From Carallia brachiata (Eukaryota > Streptophyta > Magnoliopsida > Malpighiales > Rhizophoraceae), in assembly GCA_021464245.1 (NCBI GenBank), contig JADCRB010000069.1, positions 2,490,895 through 2,554,894 on the forward strand: 64,000 nucleotides of DNA, given 5' to 3'. The notes under the pieces were generated by a model. That model did no database searches. It was given only the letters and a program-made list of their open reading frames with translations, and was not told the origin of the DNA. Positions 23,641-35,100 of the stretch are shown piece by piece (the first letter of the stretch is position 1; each line of letters starts with the position of its first letter). The position numbers were made by a program, and so were the translations under genes.

Positions 23641-24112
23641 TAATTACCTTTATTCTAATCAATGCCCAATCCACATTGGACAGGCAATCGGAAAATCTCG
23701 CCGTTTAGCGGCTTCTGGAGTCTTCCATAGATGGGATTTGTCTTGTTTCTAAAATTCTCTCCCACACTCCTTCGAAGCCAAGAACGTTCGAATACGCGGA
23801 CTTCTTTACACTCTCGAATTTGGTTTGTCTTTCTCTTTTACTATTTTTTTTTATTTTTTTTATCTTTGGTTAAATTTCGTTTCTAATAGATTAGAGTTAG
23901 TGAATGCTGATTGCTCTTTGATTTTGTTGTGTTTGGCTACTTCTTCTTGATCAATCAACAATGACTCATATCCTTTGCTGATCGGTTTTGGTCCTCTTTT
24001 ATCCTTTAGTTGTTTGGAATTTATTTTGTTTTCTTTTTTAATATTTCATTCAATCTTCCGTTAATTTCTTCTAATTTTTTATTGCAGAAAGAATTGGAAA
24101 TACGAATGATTT

Positions 24113-24721
24113 ATGGTTGTGGCAAGAAGAATTTCGTGAGCTGGGTTAATATATGAGTGAGGTTTGATACGGACAGTAATTTTTTATTATTTTTTTTATA
24201 TAAATCAATTACAAATTAACACATCAATTCTTTTTAATAGTTTTTCTGTAATATTTTTTATATTCAACTTTTTGACAATCAATCAACACTTGTCACGTAA
24301 ACAATAATTATAAGAAAAAAAATAAAAATAATTGTTGTTAGTATTTCTCTGGTTTCGTGAATAATTACAATGCCCTCTTTGCTTTTTTGATATGTTTTCC
24401 TTTTTTTTCTTGTTTGTGTTTTTTTTTTTCTTTAACTGAAGCGAACGCGGTAACCAGAGAGATCGAGACCGTGAAAGGGCTCAGGCTAGGGCTGGCAACA
24501 AGCCCAAACAGCCCAAGAACGATGGATTGACTCCTGAACAACGCCGCGAAAGGTCTCTTTCTCTCTCCAGAAAGTGTTGGGTTTTTTTTTTTAATACTTT
24601 TTTGTGTTATTTATTTGTTTTTAATTTAAATTGCAGGGACGCGAGAGCATTGCAAGAGAAGGCGGCGAGGAAGGCGGCGCATGCAGAGACAGGTGGTGTA
24701 GGTAAAAACGTTAAGAAATAG
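24113..24721 (+). CDS. Small SERF / 4F5-family protein
   Basis: Model: 24113-24135, 24442-24552, 24637-24721 (219 nt, 72 aa; phases agree). The two downstream exons are certain. They encode ERGNQRDRDRERAQARAGNK, then KPKQPKNDGLTPEQRRER, then DARALQEKAARKAAHAETGG and VGKNVKK, the highly charged SERF/4F5 pattern (RGNQR near the N-terminus, EQRRERDA in the middle). SERF proteins are small, disordered, nucleic-acid-binding modifiers of protein aggregation; the plant role is poorly known. The start is less sure. ATG 24113 gives MVVARRIS and uses a good donor (TTTC|GTGAGC) in the right phase. Most relatives start directly with M-T/S-RGNQR. A second ATG at 24153 lies in this exon, but no donor after it gives the right phase. 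A non-coding first exon probably lies at about 23700-23820. Confidence 0.75.
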
Positions 24722-26828
24722 TGGGTGTGCCGGAGGTTCAGATTGTAGGCTAGACTAGGTGGGGGAATGTTTTTGTATTGGTCAGATTTTGGGGGGTTTC
24801 TTGGCTTTTGGGAGTCATGAGTTGTGTTTGATTTCTCAGATTGAACAGAGATGATTGTGTCTTCCGAACTCTGGGGTTTATGTCTGATCTGTACACTGTA
24901 ATGCGATTCCTCTTACAGCTTGTACAGTGGGTTTGTGCCATTGTTGATTTCTGACTGATTTTTATGGTAATAAGATTTGCTTGAATAAATTATGGCCTCT
25001 AAAATGTGATTAAATACTGATTCACTGTACTCTGCAATTGAAGTCGATCTCGACCCGTCTGTTAATGGCAAGGCTGTCCTTCAGTTTCCAACTTTCCTTG
25101 CTTCGAATTAAATTTTTATTTTTGACTAAATAGAAATTAATATAAACCAAAATCAGTGCATCTGGTTACATAAATCAGCAGCCAGTAAATTAGACAATTG
25201 GGAAGGGGGGTGTGACATCCAATCAAAAGAGCACCGATGGTCTCGTACATTCTTTGCCACACAGTCCACAACCTGGTTTGCCTCTGCTTCGAATTAAATT
25301 GTGCATAATCCGGTCTGTGTATCAAATCGTCGACGTATTAAGTGGGCAGAGTCTTTTTGCTCCCACAAATAAAAAGGGGAGGCACTGTTCCATATTTAGT
25401 TGCCTGTACCCAGCTTCTTGTTTTTTTTTTTTTTTCTGTGTGAAAGGAAGCTAAACTATAAGAAACAATAATTAACTAATAACAGATTTACTGTTTTTTT
25501 TTTTTTATAGAAGTTGTCAAAATTAAATTGGTTATTAAATAAAAATATTGATAGTTTAAAGTTCAATCGGTTAAATTAATATTTGAATCGGTATTTAATT
25601 ATATATATATATATAAATAATTACAAATATAATATTTATAAATAGTAATTAAATATTAATTTTTTTGTTTAAAAGATTAAATTAAAAGTTTTGATAAATT
25701 TATAATTAAATTAAAATATTTAATTAAATTTAAAATTTAAATTATAATTTAAATAAAATTTAGAATCAAATTATAATTTATAAATTTTTTAATTTAATTT
25801 AAATCAGTCAAATCGATTTGATTTTTATCAGTTTTAATTAATTAAAAATTTTGTTAAAATTAATTATAAACTATACCAAATCTTTGATTAATCAATGTGA
25901 TCTGATTTTTACAACTATGTTTTTATTATATAATAGATTTAGCACGACTTGTGGTTCTATTGGGAGTTCCATAAATCTGCGTAGGTGGATAACTCTATGT
26001 ACCCCCGTTTAGTTTTACCATACTGGCGAGAATTTGGACGTATGAGTTTTATAGTATAAATTAAATTTTCTAACTATTAGGCTAAAGGGAAATGATAAGT
26101 TTGTGCAAAATAATGTTTAGTGGCAAATTTAAAATTTTGATTTTTTTTCATTTATAATTTAAGTGGTTAGGAGTCTATATTTAGACATTTAATGGGAGAA
26201 GAAGACTGTAAATCAAGCGAGAATTCAAACTTTTATCTGACACAGTGGAAAACACTTTTTACATTACTCAGATAAATATTCATCCGTGAATTTATTTATT
26301 TATTTTTTTTTGTGGGCTTTGGGTTAGCGGAGCTGATAAGTTGTAATGGGCTAACGCAATAGATAATTTAATGAGTTTAATAGTAGGTAATTTACACAAT
26401 CAGATTCTGAATTTTTTTTTTTTAAAAAAAATTCTGAAAATTTACTCGCATTATTTCTGCCATGTCCAATTAGCGAAGGCAATGCGTTGGGTCGAAATAC
26501 CTTGAAAACTCGTTTTTTGGTCCTAAAATAACTTGAAATCTTGATTACTCGATTTTAACTCAAACTTGAAATACCAACCTAAACTCAAGAATTTAAAGCA
26601 TAAAATGATATAACGTGACTGATGAACCCAAATAACCCAGGTCCCAGCCAATGTGGACCCCAAAAAAAAAAAAAAAAAAACAACCTGCATGATAAGAAGA
26701 CATTGGGCTTTCGAACCAAGGGGCCCCTAACTTTTTGTGGCCGGACCCGCTCCTTGTGCGGTTTTCATCTCCCTTCTCTCTTTTTCTCCTCGATTATCTT
26801 CATTCTCGGGAACTCGAAAAGTAGCCAA
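24722..26828. other. 3' UTR of the SERF gene, AT-rich spacer and PPR promoter
   Basis: The first 250 bases are the likely SERF 3' UTR. The part from 25480 to 25910 is very AT-rich. From 26622 the frame of the PPR protein is already open from an upstream ATG across an A18 tract; I treat this as leader. No other gene is recognised. Confidence 0.5.
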
Positions 26829-29103
26829 ATGGCTACACTTCCCAGCCCGACGAACCCATTTTCCCAGCCGTTAAATCGGCAACAGCCACCAAGGTCCGCG
26901 CACAGAATACCGGCAACCGTGTCCGAAAGCTTAGAGACCAGACCAGAATCAATTTCTCCTTCTTCCTCTGCTGGCAAGGGCAGCAGCACGGCACTGGTGG
27001 CAGCTCCAGAGCGGAGGCAGAGAAGGGGGATAATTGATTGGCAAAAGGTTAAGGAAAGGGAAGCCAGAGAGCGGAAAGAGGAGGTTAACAGGAAAATCGC
27101 ATCCCAGAAGGCCATATCGGTGATTCTGAGAAGAGAAGCCGCTAAAGCCATCATTGAGAAGAAGAAAGGCCCCACAAATTCTAAGAAGTTGCTTCCCAGG
27201 ACTGTTCTCGAAGCTCTTCACGAGCGAATCACCGCTTTGCGATGGGAATCTGCTCTCAAGGCACATTCTTTTTCTTGTTTGTCTTTTTGGTTCAGTTTTG
27301 GTTTTTGGGTCCCTTTGGGTGTTTGTTTTGTTCTTCTTCTCCTCGTTACTTATGTTTATTTTCCTTTGGAATTTTTGTCTTAGGTGAGTTTAAATTGATT
27401 TAAGTCGATTCACCGATTCAAATTTCAATCTTTTATTGTCTGAGATTTTGAGCTCGCAAATTTCAATCTTTAGTTCTTGGATATGTATTTTATAGCGCGT
27501 CCACACCATACCCGTATCCTAATTTTCTAAGAATTTGCATGTCCCTGTGTCCGTATCCGTGCATCCTTGCCTTAGTTGTCCTTTAGTCGGGGCATGCCTC
27601 AAAGCAATTCAAGATTATGTGCAGTACGTTGGTGTGTATTTGCTGCGTTATTATTCCTTTTAAATGGTGGACTTTCGATTACTATATTCAGGTTTTTGAA
27701 CTACTACGGGAGCAGCTGTGGTACAGGCCCAATCCTGGTGTGTATGTCAAGCTCATTGTCATGCTCGGGAAGTGTAAGCAACCCGAGAAGGCTCACGGAC
27801 TCTTTCAAGAAATGATTGACGAAGGGTGTATTGTAAATCACGAATCCTACACTGCTTTGTTGTCTGCATACAGTAGGAATGGTCTCTTTGACAAAGCATT
27901 TTCTCTGCTGAAGGAAATGAAGGACACGCCTTATTGCCGACCCGACGTTCAGACTTACTCGATCCTAATAAAATCGTGCCTCCAAGTTTTTGCCTTTGAC
28001 AAAGTTCTGGCAGTGCTTTCTGATATGGCATCTTTGGGAATCCGACCCAACTTAGTTACGTACAACACGCTCATTGATGCCTATGGAAAAGCAAAAATGT
28101 AAATTGTCGACCAATCCTCTCATAGTTTGCACACCTCCAAGTATAATTAGAAGTATTTTGAATTATCTCTGCTTGCAGTAATTGTTGCCACTTCACCATT
28201 ATTTTCTGCTGTGTTTTCATCAACACTTTTTCTCCAACATTTTCCTTTTCTCTATAGTTCATGTTCTCCACTTAATCAATATGAGACGTGAAGTTTTCCA
28301 AGACTGGGGCAACCAGATGGAACATCACATTGCTGTTCAGTTACATACAACTTACAAGGATGTGACTTTTTATTTCGGTTTTGAATAGGTTTTTGGAGAT
28401 GGAAGCGACACTTGTGGAATTGCTTAGCCAGCAAAGCTGCAAGCCTGATGTTTGGACCATGAACTCCACACTCAGGGCGTTTGGAGGAAGTGGGCAAATA
28501 GAAATGATGGAGAAGTGTTATGAGAAGTTTCAGAGTGCTGGGATTGAACCCAACATTAAGACCTTTAACATTCTACTGGATTCCTACGCAAAGGCTGAAA
28601 ATTATGAGAAAATGAGTGCAGTCATGGAATACATGCAGAAATATCATTACTCATGGACAATTGTAACTTATAATGTGCTGATAGATGCATTTGGCCGGGC
28701 TGGGGACTTGAAACAGATGGAATATCTGTTCAGGCTGATGCAATCGGAGAGGATCAAGCCAAGTTGTGTTACACTTTGTTCTCTCGTCCGAGCTTATGGA
28801 CGAGCTGGGAAAGCTGAAAAGATTGGGAGTGTCTTACGTTTTATCGAAAATTCGGATGTAACGTTGGATACTGTGTTTTTTAACTGTTTGGTGGACGCTT
28901 ACGGGAGGATGGGTTGCTTTGCAGAGATGAAAGGAGTGCTTGCATTGATGGAGCGGAAAAGATGTGAGCCTGATAAGGTCACATATAGAACGATGATTAA
29001 TGCTTATTCAAGCAAAGGGATGACTGGCCATGTGAAGGAGCTCCGAGATCTTCTTGGGTCAGCCGAAATGACTCGAATGCAGAAGACGAGGCCTGATTTA
29101 TGA
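26829..29103 (+). CDS. Chloroplast-type P-class pentatricopeptide repeat (PPR) protein
   Basis: Three exons: 26829-27260, 27692-28098, 28389-29103 (1554 nt, 517 aa). The N-terminus (MATLPSPTNPFSQPLNRQQP, Ser/Pro/Arg-rich) looks like a plastid transit peptide. A basic KEREARERKEEVNRK segment follows. About ten 35-residue P-type PPR units then run from residue 145 to the end, with motifs such as VTYNVLIDAFGRAGDLKQME and KVTYRTMINAYSSKGM. P-class PPRs bind organellar RNA in a sequence-specific way and act in stability, splicing or translation. From memory the closest match is Arabidopsis At5g48730. Intron 1 has a GC donor (CTCAAG|GCACAT), and protein continuity (ALRWESALK to VFELLREQLW) requires it. 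The last exon joins in phase 2 at KAKM/FLEMEA. An upstream in-frame ATG at 26622 would add 69 residues, but these lack targeting character. Confidence 0.93.
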
Positions 29104-30430
29104 AAGAACATCTGCAGGTCAATGTGTCCCATGTACATGATTAATTCACTCAGATGAGCTTTTTTTTTTTTTTCCTTCCCAAGTTTGTAATTGTAAAGCA
29201 ATTGAAATGCAATGAATGTGAAGTTATAATGCTGGTTGCAAAGCAGCTGCCTCTCTTATATCCTTGCAATTATTTCCTATGTGCCAAGACAAAAATATTT
29301 GTAGATTGTCGTTTTGGTTTATTCACCCTGACCGAAACCTATGTAATAATTTGATTCAATGTACCAATTAACCCTGAAGCAATGACATGAGCAAATATGG
29401 ATGTCATATTTTGTTGAAATAGAAGGTTCCCCAATCTTTTGTTTTTTGTTGGACGAGAAGAAGGAAGATATACTCACTCGATACTTATTCATCAATGCAT
29501 TCCAAATAAATACATCATTACTATCAAAATTGGTTAGTTTGATTTAATGAATATTTTTTTATATTGGATATTAGAAGCAGTTCAGTTGTTTTAAGTGATA
29601 GAAATAATTCATACTCACTAATTAAAACACCATTAAGGTAGATATTATTAAGACTAAAGTTTATTAATTTGGACTAACACCAAATTGTTGATAGAAAGTA
29701 TCTCTTGTCTCAATTGAAATAATTAAAAAGTAGTTAAAAAGAAATGCAATATAACATTTGGTTTTACGGGAACCTATAAATATGATGTTAAATCAGTGGA
29801 GGAGGTAATAGTTTGGTGGTGATTCGATGTGACTCATTTAATATCAATTTAGGTTTGAGTTTCTTTATTGTCGTTATTTTCTGAATTAAAAGAAAATTTA
29901 AATGTAAATATAATACTTAGTTTCAGACTTGTTAACATTATGGTCGGATTTGAGAGAGACCCACTTGGAATAAATAATTCTTCGATGGTAGGTTTTCTTA
30001 TTGTAGAGATTGAATGAAGTAACATTCTTGCTACACACTATTTTTTTTGTGTTAAAAAAATGATATTAAGATAATGTCATCATGGAGCAAAAATAGTTAT
30101 TCAAAAAGGAAATACATTTTTTTAAGTTACAAGGGCAGTTTCATGGCTTGGAATAATGAATACAATCGTCTCGTACTTATAATACAATAAATTCTAATAT
30201 TCTATTAAAATTTCTCAATCATATATTCTGAGTTTTAATTTTATCTTTATAACTCAAATAAACAGAAGGAAATTAAAAGAACAAAAAAAAAAAACCTACC
30301 ATGAAAAGAAATAGAAAGTAATGTAAGGCCGAAAACGGACATAAACTCCAAACAAGAAGGCCGAGGCCCTCTTCTTTTCCCGCATCTCCTTCTTCGTGGA
30401 AAAAAGAAACCCAAGCCCACAATCCTCATA
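29104..30430. other. 3' UTR of the PPR gene and intergenic region
   Basis: It begins with the PPR 3' UTR. A second copy of the dispersed repeat lies at 29850-30030. The rest is AT-rich with no gene recognised. Confidence 0.5.
29850..30030 (+). repeat. Dispersed repeat, copy 2
   Basis: Diverged relative of 22120-22300 in the same orientation. Both contain GAATTAAAA, a TTTCAGA block, TTAACATT, GGATTT(A)GAGAGA and TTGAATGAAG in the same order. No coding capacity is seen. Confidence 0.45.
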
Positions 30431-30436
30431 CGCAGC

Positions 30437-30451
30437 GAGAGAGAGAGAGAG
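30437..30451 (+). repeat. (GA)7 microsatellite in the EAF1 5' region
   Basis: This is a perfect GA dinucleotide run. Further GAGAGA stretches lie near 30503-30513 and 30612-30620. GA/CT tracts are common in plant core promoters and leaders, and this cluster probably marks the EAF1 promoter or leader. Confidence 0.7.
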
Positions 30452-30599
30452 GCGTCTCGCTGGCATAGTGCTCCCCTCCAATCGAACGAAGACCAAACTT
30501 TAAGAGAGAGAGCGAGAAAACAAAAAAAAAAAACAGCAAAAAAAAAAAAAAAACAGAGCCAGAAACAAAATTAAAAACAATTCGAACAAGAAAAAGGAA

Positions 30600-32147
30600 A
30601 CATTTTAAGGTTGAGAGAGAAAAAGACTCCAAATCGAACACTTCCTCCTGTTTCATGGCTGACATTGGCTTCGCTGTTTCGTTTTCTAGGGCAAATTCGC
30701 TTCGTTTTGATTAAGGTTCATTCATTGGGCCCCCAAAACCCTAGGAGAGAGAAAACCTACGAATTGGCTGCTTTTGCACCGTCCACGTCCCCTGTTTCAG
30801 ATTCTGTTCCCTGCCCTAGCTCCTCAATTTTGCAATTCAGGTGACTGCTGCTCCAATTTCCCCCCCTTCAATTTCCCATGTAACTGGAAACCCTAAAATT
30901 TTGGGGGAACCGGGGTTGCATTTCGAATTTTTCGAAATTGCGTGCTATTTGGTGGAATTTAGGGTTTCTTTGTTTCGGAATTGGATGTGATTTCGTTCTG
31001 TTTCGTTTTTGTTTCGCATTTTTTGACTGAATGCTCGCGGGTTTGCTGTCGTGTGTTGAAATAGGTAAGCTACTGGTCATGATGCTTCTTGAATACGTCA
31101 TTGTTTGAGAATTTGAACCCACTTATTGGTGCTAAGCTTGTTTCATGCTGTGGTAGCTTCTTAATTAATGAAAATTTTCGGGTTAAGGTGCATTTATTAG
31201 ATGCTTATGCAATCATTAGTTACTATTTTTGACATTGCTTCCGGTGCCTACAGACTTCTTTTTTTTTTTTTCCTTTTCTTTTTGAAGTTTAGAGTTTTTG
31301 TGAGTTCTCCATTCATTTATCAGAAAAGCCCGTTTTGAGGTGTACATTGACTAAGAGCTATGGTGAACTTGCTGTTAACATGGCAACGTGTTAATAATGA
31401 TTAGAGGTTTTTTTTATTCTCCAACTTTCCTTTTTAGAAACTTATATAATATGCTTACTTATATAATATGTGTTTCAGAATTATTTTCCAGGTTTGAAAA
31501 AATTACGCACTTATGTGCTTTGCTTTTCAAGAGCAATCCATTCAATGGTTTATTTGTTCTAATTTGGTGACGATTAATTTTTAAGTCACTGCATACTTTT
31601 GAACTATTTGCTTCTTTCCTTCAGTTGATGTTGTCATGCTACAAGTGTTCCATCTAGACTGTTGTTTATGTGGCTTAAGCACACCGGTATAACTGGTGTA
31701 GATAATTAGGACTGGTCACATGACACGAGAAGGTGATGATGTTTGTTTGTTTTATTTTTTTGGCAATGTCTTTTCTTGTGACAGTTGGCTGTGTGCAGTA
31801 AGTATATTTGCTTTGTTAACTGGGACTGTTTTATATGCTCATCGGGATGATCCATTTTTGTGCTTGTTATCACAGCAACTTTAAGATACTTTTGAAATTC
31901 TTTCTTCGTTAGTATGTAGTGCTTGCTTTTGATTGATTTGTTCAGAAATATAAGGGGATTTTATCTCCATCATTTTTATGAAGCCAATCACATTTTTGTT
32001 TCACTGAAGATTAGATTCCTTATCCTCATTTCTCATTGGGTTCCCCTCCTTTTCTAATTAATTTTTCTTTCTTATGTCTGCTTGATTAACATGATAGTTT
32101 TCTGGATCACTGGGGAGGGATGAAGGTTTGTAGATACTAGGTTGGGA
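30600..32147 (+). promoter_or_regulatory. EAF1 5' leader exon and leader intron with three telo-boxes
   Basis: A leader exon probably ends at 30840 (CAATTCAG|GTGACT). A long leader intron of about 1.3 kb ends at ACTAG (32140), just before the start codon at 32148. Telomere-type motifs occur at 30736-30744 (AAACCCTAG) and 30888-30897 (AAACCCTAAA), and in reverse at 30958-30967 (TTTAGGGTTT). In plants such telo-boxes near transcription starts are linked to expression in dividing cells and to binding of TRB/Myb factors. The leader structure is inferred. Confidence 0.5.
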
Positions 32148-35100
32148 ATGCATGGATGTGTTCTAGGGACTGGTCTTGTAGTAAATGCCGAAGTTGATTC
32201 CATGGGAGGGATTGTTGATGGTGGAGTTGGTATTGGTATCAAAACCTCCCCACGTCAAGCAGCAATTGAGAAGGCTCAGGCAGAGCTTCGGTAATACTGG
32301 AATTTTTTTTTTTTCCTTTCATCCTGGTGTAATTTGAATGCTTCTTTTGCGATGACATGGAAATGTTTCTTATCCTATTTACCTAACAGAGAACACCAAT
32401 TATTTAATGTTTAACAGACAGGAGTATGATGTTCGCGAGGAAAGACAAAGGGAGCTAGAATTTCTTGAGAAAGTATGGAATTTCAGACTTGTTCTTGCCA
32501 TTTTGAGCACCTTAATGGTATTGGGTTTGATGTAATCCTTTTCCTTACCTGCAGGGAGGCAATCCTTTGGACTTTAAATTTGGGAATGCAGCTTCAGTTA
32601 GTGTCCAGTCTACATCACTCACTGATCACCATGCTGATCATTTTGTGACCAGGTATAGGGCTTTTTCCTTGTGTTCCTTTGAATCATGATCTGACACCAT
32701 GTTTAATGACATGGCTGAAGCATCCCTGTGCCATTTTCCTATCCCTAAATTTTGATTGCAGTGAGGCTAAAGGTAGTTTCGCACTGACTGCATCACCTCA
32801 TGGAGATTCTGTAGAAAGTAGTGGTAGACCATCAGCTCCTGCTGTCTGTGAACCAAATAGTGCTGATAATTTTCATGGTGAAAATGAGTTGCTTGAACGT
32901 GAAAGGAACCGCAAACATTTTAATAGAAGGAACAATATTTCTGCATCAGAACAGTCTTCCCAGATTGATGGTACTCAAAATATCAAGGATGCAGAAGATT
33001 CTGCTATTGTTCATTCATATGCTCGGAGAAACAGGTCCAGGCCCAATCGTGATGGTGCACGATCAAGTTCAACTGACGTCATTCGCGGTTCTGGAAGTCA
33101 TGGATCAGCCTTCCAAATTCTCGGAGGTTCCAGGGAGATTAAGGGGTCAATATCTGAAACCAACAATCACACGGACCAAACTATTTCTTCTGCCATGAAT
33201 TTAAAACCTACATCTTCAAATGTAGATGTGATTTCTCAGGTGGAGAATTCCAAAAAGCAGTCAAACGGGGAACTTGATGTTGTAGAAGCTATGGAGACAA
33301 AGGCTAACCTGCCTAAATGTTGTCTTCCTCAAGATAGGTTGGATGTTACCAAGTCGAACATCTTGAGGAATAACGAACATAATCACTCTTCTGAAGTTGA
33401 TGCTGAGAACATATCCAGAGTTATGGCTTCTGGGGAACATGATGATGTTGGAAGAAAAGAACAGTTGATTACAGATGTTCCTGAATGTCCACCTTGTCCT
33501 GCTATAGCAAAAACAGAGAATGAAAGTGTTTCACCTCTTCCCAATGGATTCCCCGACTTGCGAAGTGATGGAAATGAAGTCCAAGATGTTGCAGCTACCC
33601 AAACGAGGGGATTAGAGTCAGAATTGTCTTGCACAGAAAACACAAATGATGAAAGTGATTTGTGTTTATTACAGAGAAATGAATATACTAATGACGTGTT
33701 CATGAAACAAACATCAGAATTTGAAGGAACACAAAGTTTGACTGCTGAAAAGATAGGAATTGAACGTAATGAGGAGAAGGCTATTGAGAGCAGCAGTGTC
33801 ATCAATGATTATCTACTTATTGCACATCAAAACCACATTGGTGGTGAATCTATGGTCATAGTTGAGGAAGAAATGCAAAGAAGTTCTGACTTGCCAAATG
33901 AGGTGAAACATGTTAACAGTTCTGGGACGGTCCAAAACAAATATGTTCCGTCCGAGGCTGATAAAAAATTGGGCAATGAGATGAATGGTAATTCCAACTC
34001 TAACAGAGAAAATCATGGTGAACCTCAGTGCTCTATGGATTGTTCGGAGCGAAAGATTCCTGAGTCTGCTTTGTCAGAGAAAAATTCTTGTGACCCTCAA
34101 TCTTGTTCTAGTAGCCCTTTGAAATTGGCAGCCAAGGCTCGTGAAGATTCCATTTTGGAAGAGGCACGAGTTATTGAGGTACTACTTCAGAGATTCTTTA
34201 GTCTGTCAAATGTAGTAGGAGCTCTGTTTCTTTCTTTACGAAGTTCTGAACATAAGATATAATGTGGCAAACAGGCTAAGCATAAGAGAATTGCTGAGTT
34301 ATCTATTGGAATCATACCTTCAGAAACTCGCCGGAAGTCTCACTGGGATTTTGTTCTTGAAGAGATGGCATGGCTGGCAAATGACTTTGCTCAGGTCTTT
34401 CCTTGCTAAAAAGTGCTATGATTTTTTTTCCCCTCTGGTGAAGCACCACTGCTTTTGCCTTTGGAATTCATTCCCTCCTTCAAAAGAATCTATCTCATGC
34501 CTTAAGATATTATTACCATTGCCTGTATTCTGTTCTAGTTTGTAGCTTTCTCATTTATTGGCTACTTCTTGCAGGAACGCCTTTGGAAGATGACTGCTGC
34601 TGCACAAATTTGTCACCAGGTTGCTCTTATTTCCCGGGGGAGGGTTAAAAAAGACTATGGGCGTTGTGGGCTGGAAAAGGTTGCTCATTGTTTAGCAAAG
34701 GCTGTCATGCAGTTCTGGCATTCAGTTGAGCTAACCATAACTAACAATGACCAGAGCATAGGAATGAAAAACTACAAGGATAGTTCAAAATGCTTTGATA
34801 GAGGTGAATCTTCCAGGGAGAAATTTGAAGAACGTTGTCAGGTTGTGCTCAGTATGTTTTAATATTTGGTTGCTGCCTCTTTTTTTTCTTCCCTGCATAG
34901 CCATTTCATGGCTGCTTTTAATTATTGTGATTTGATTGTTTTGAATGGAAGTTTGATATTTGTTTCTAATCGTAGTATTTACAACCTTTCGCTTAATCTA
35001 AGGATAATCTACTTGTTAAGAAAGTCAATCATTTATTTAAAAAATATGGAAACATTACCTCTTCTGATGGTGGTTACCATGTATGCTCTGAAGAATTTTG

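Noticed and set aside
26622..26828. N-terminal extension of the PPR protein from an upstream in-frame ATG
   Set aside because: The added residues include a lysine run from an A18 tract and give no targeting signal. The start at 26829 gives a normal transit peptide.
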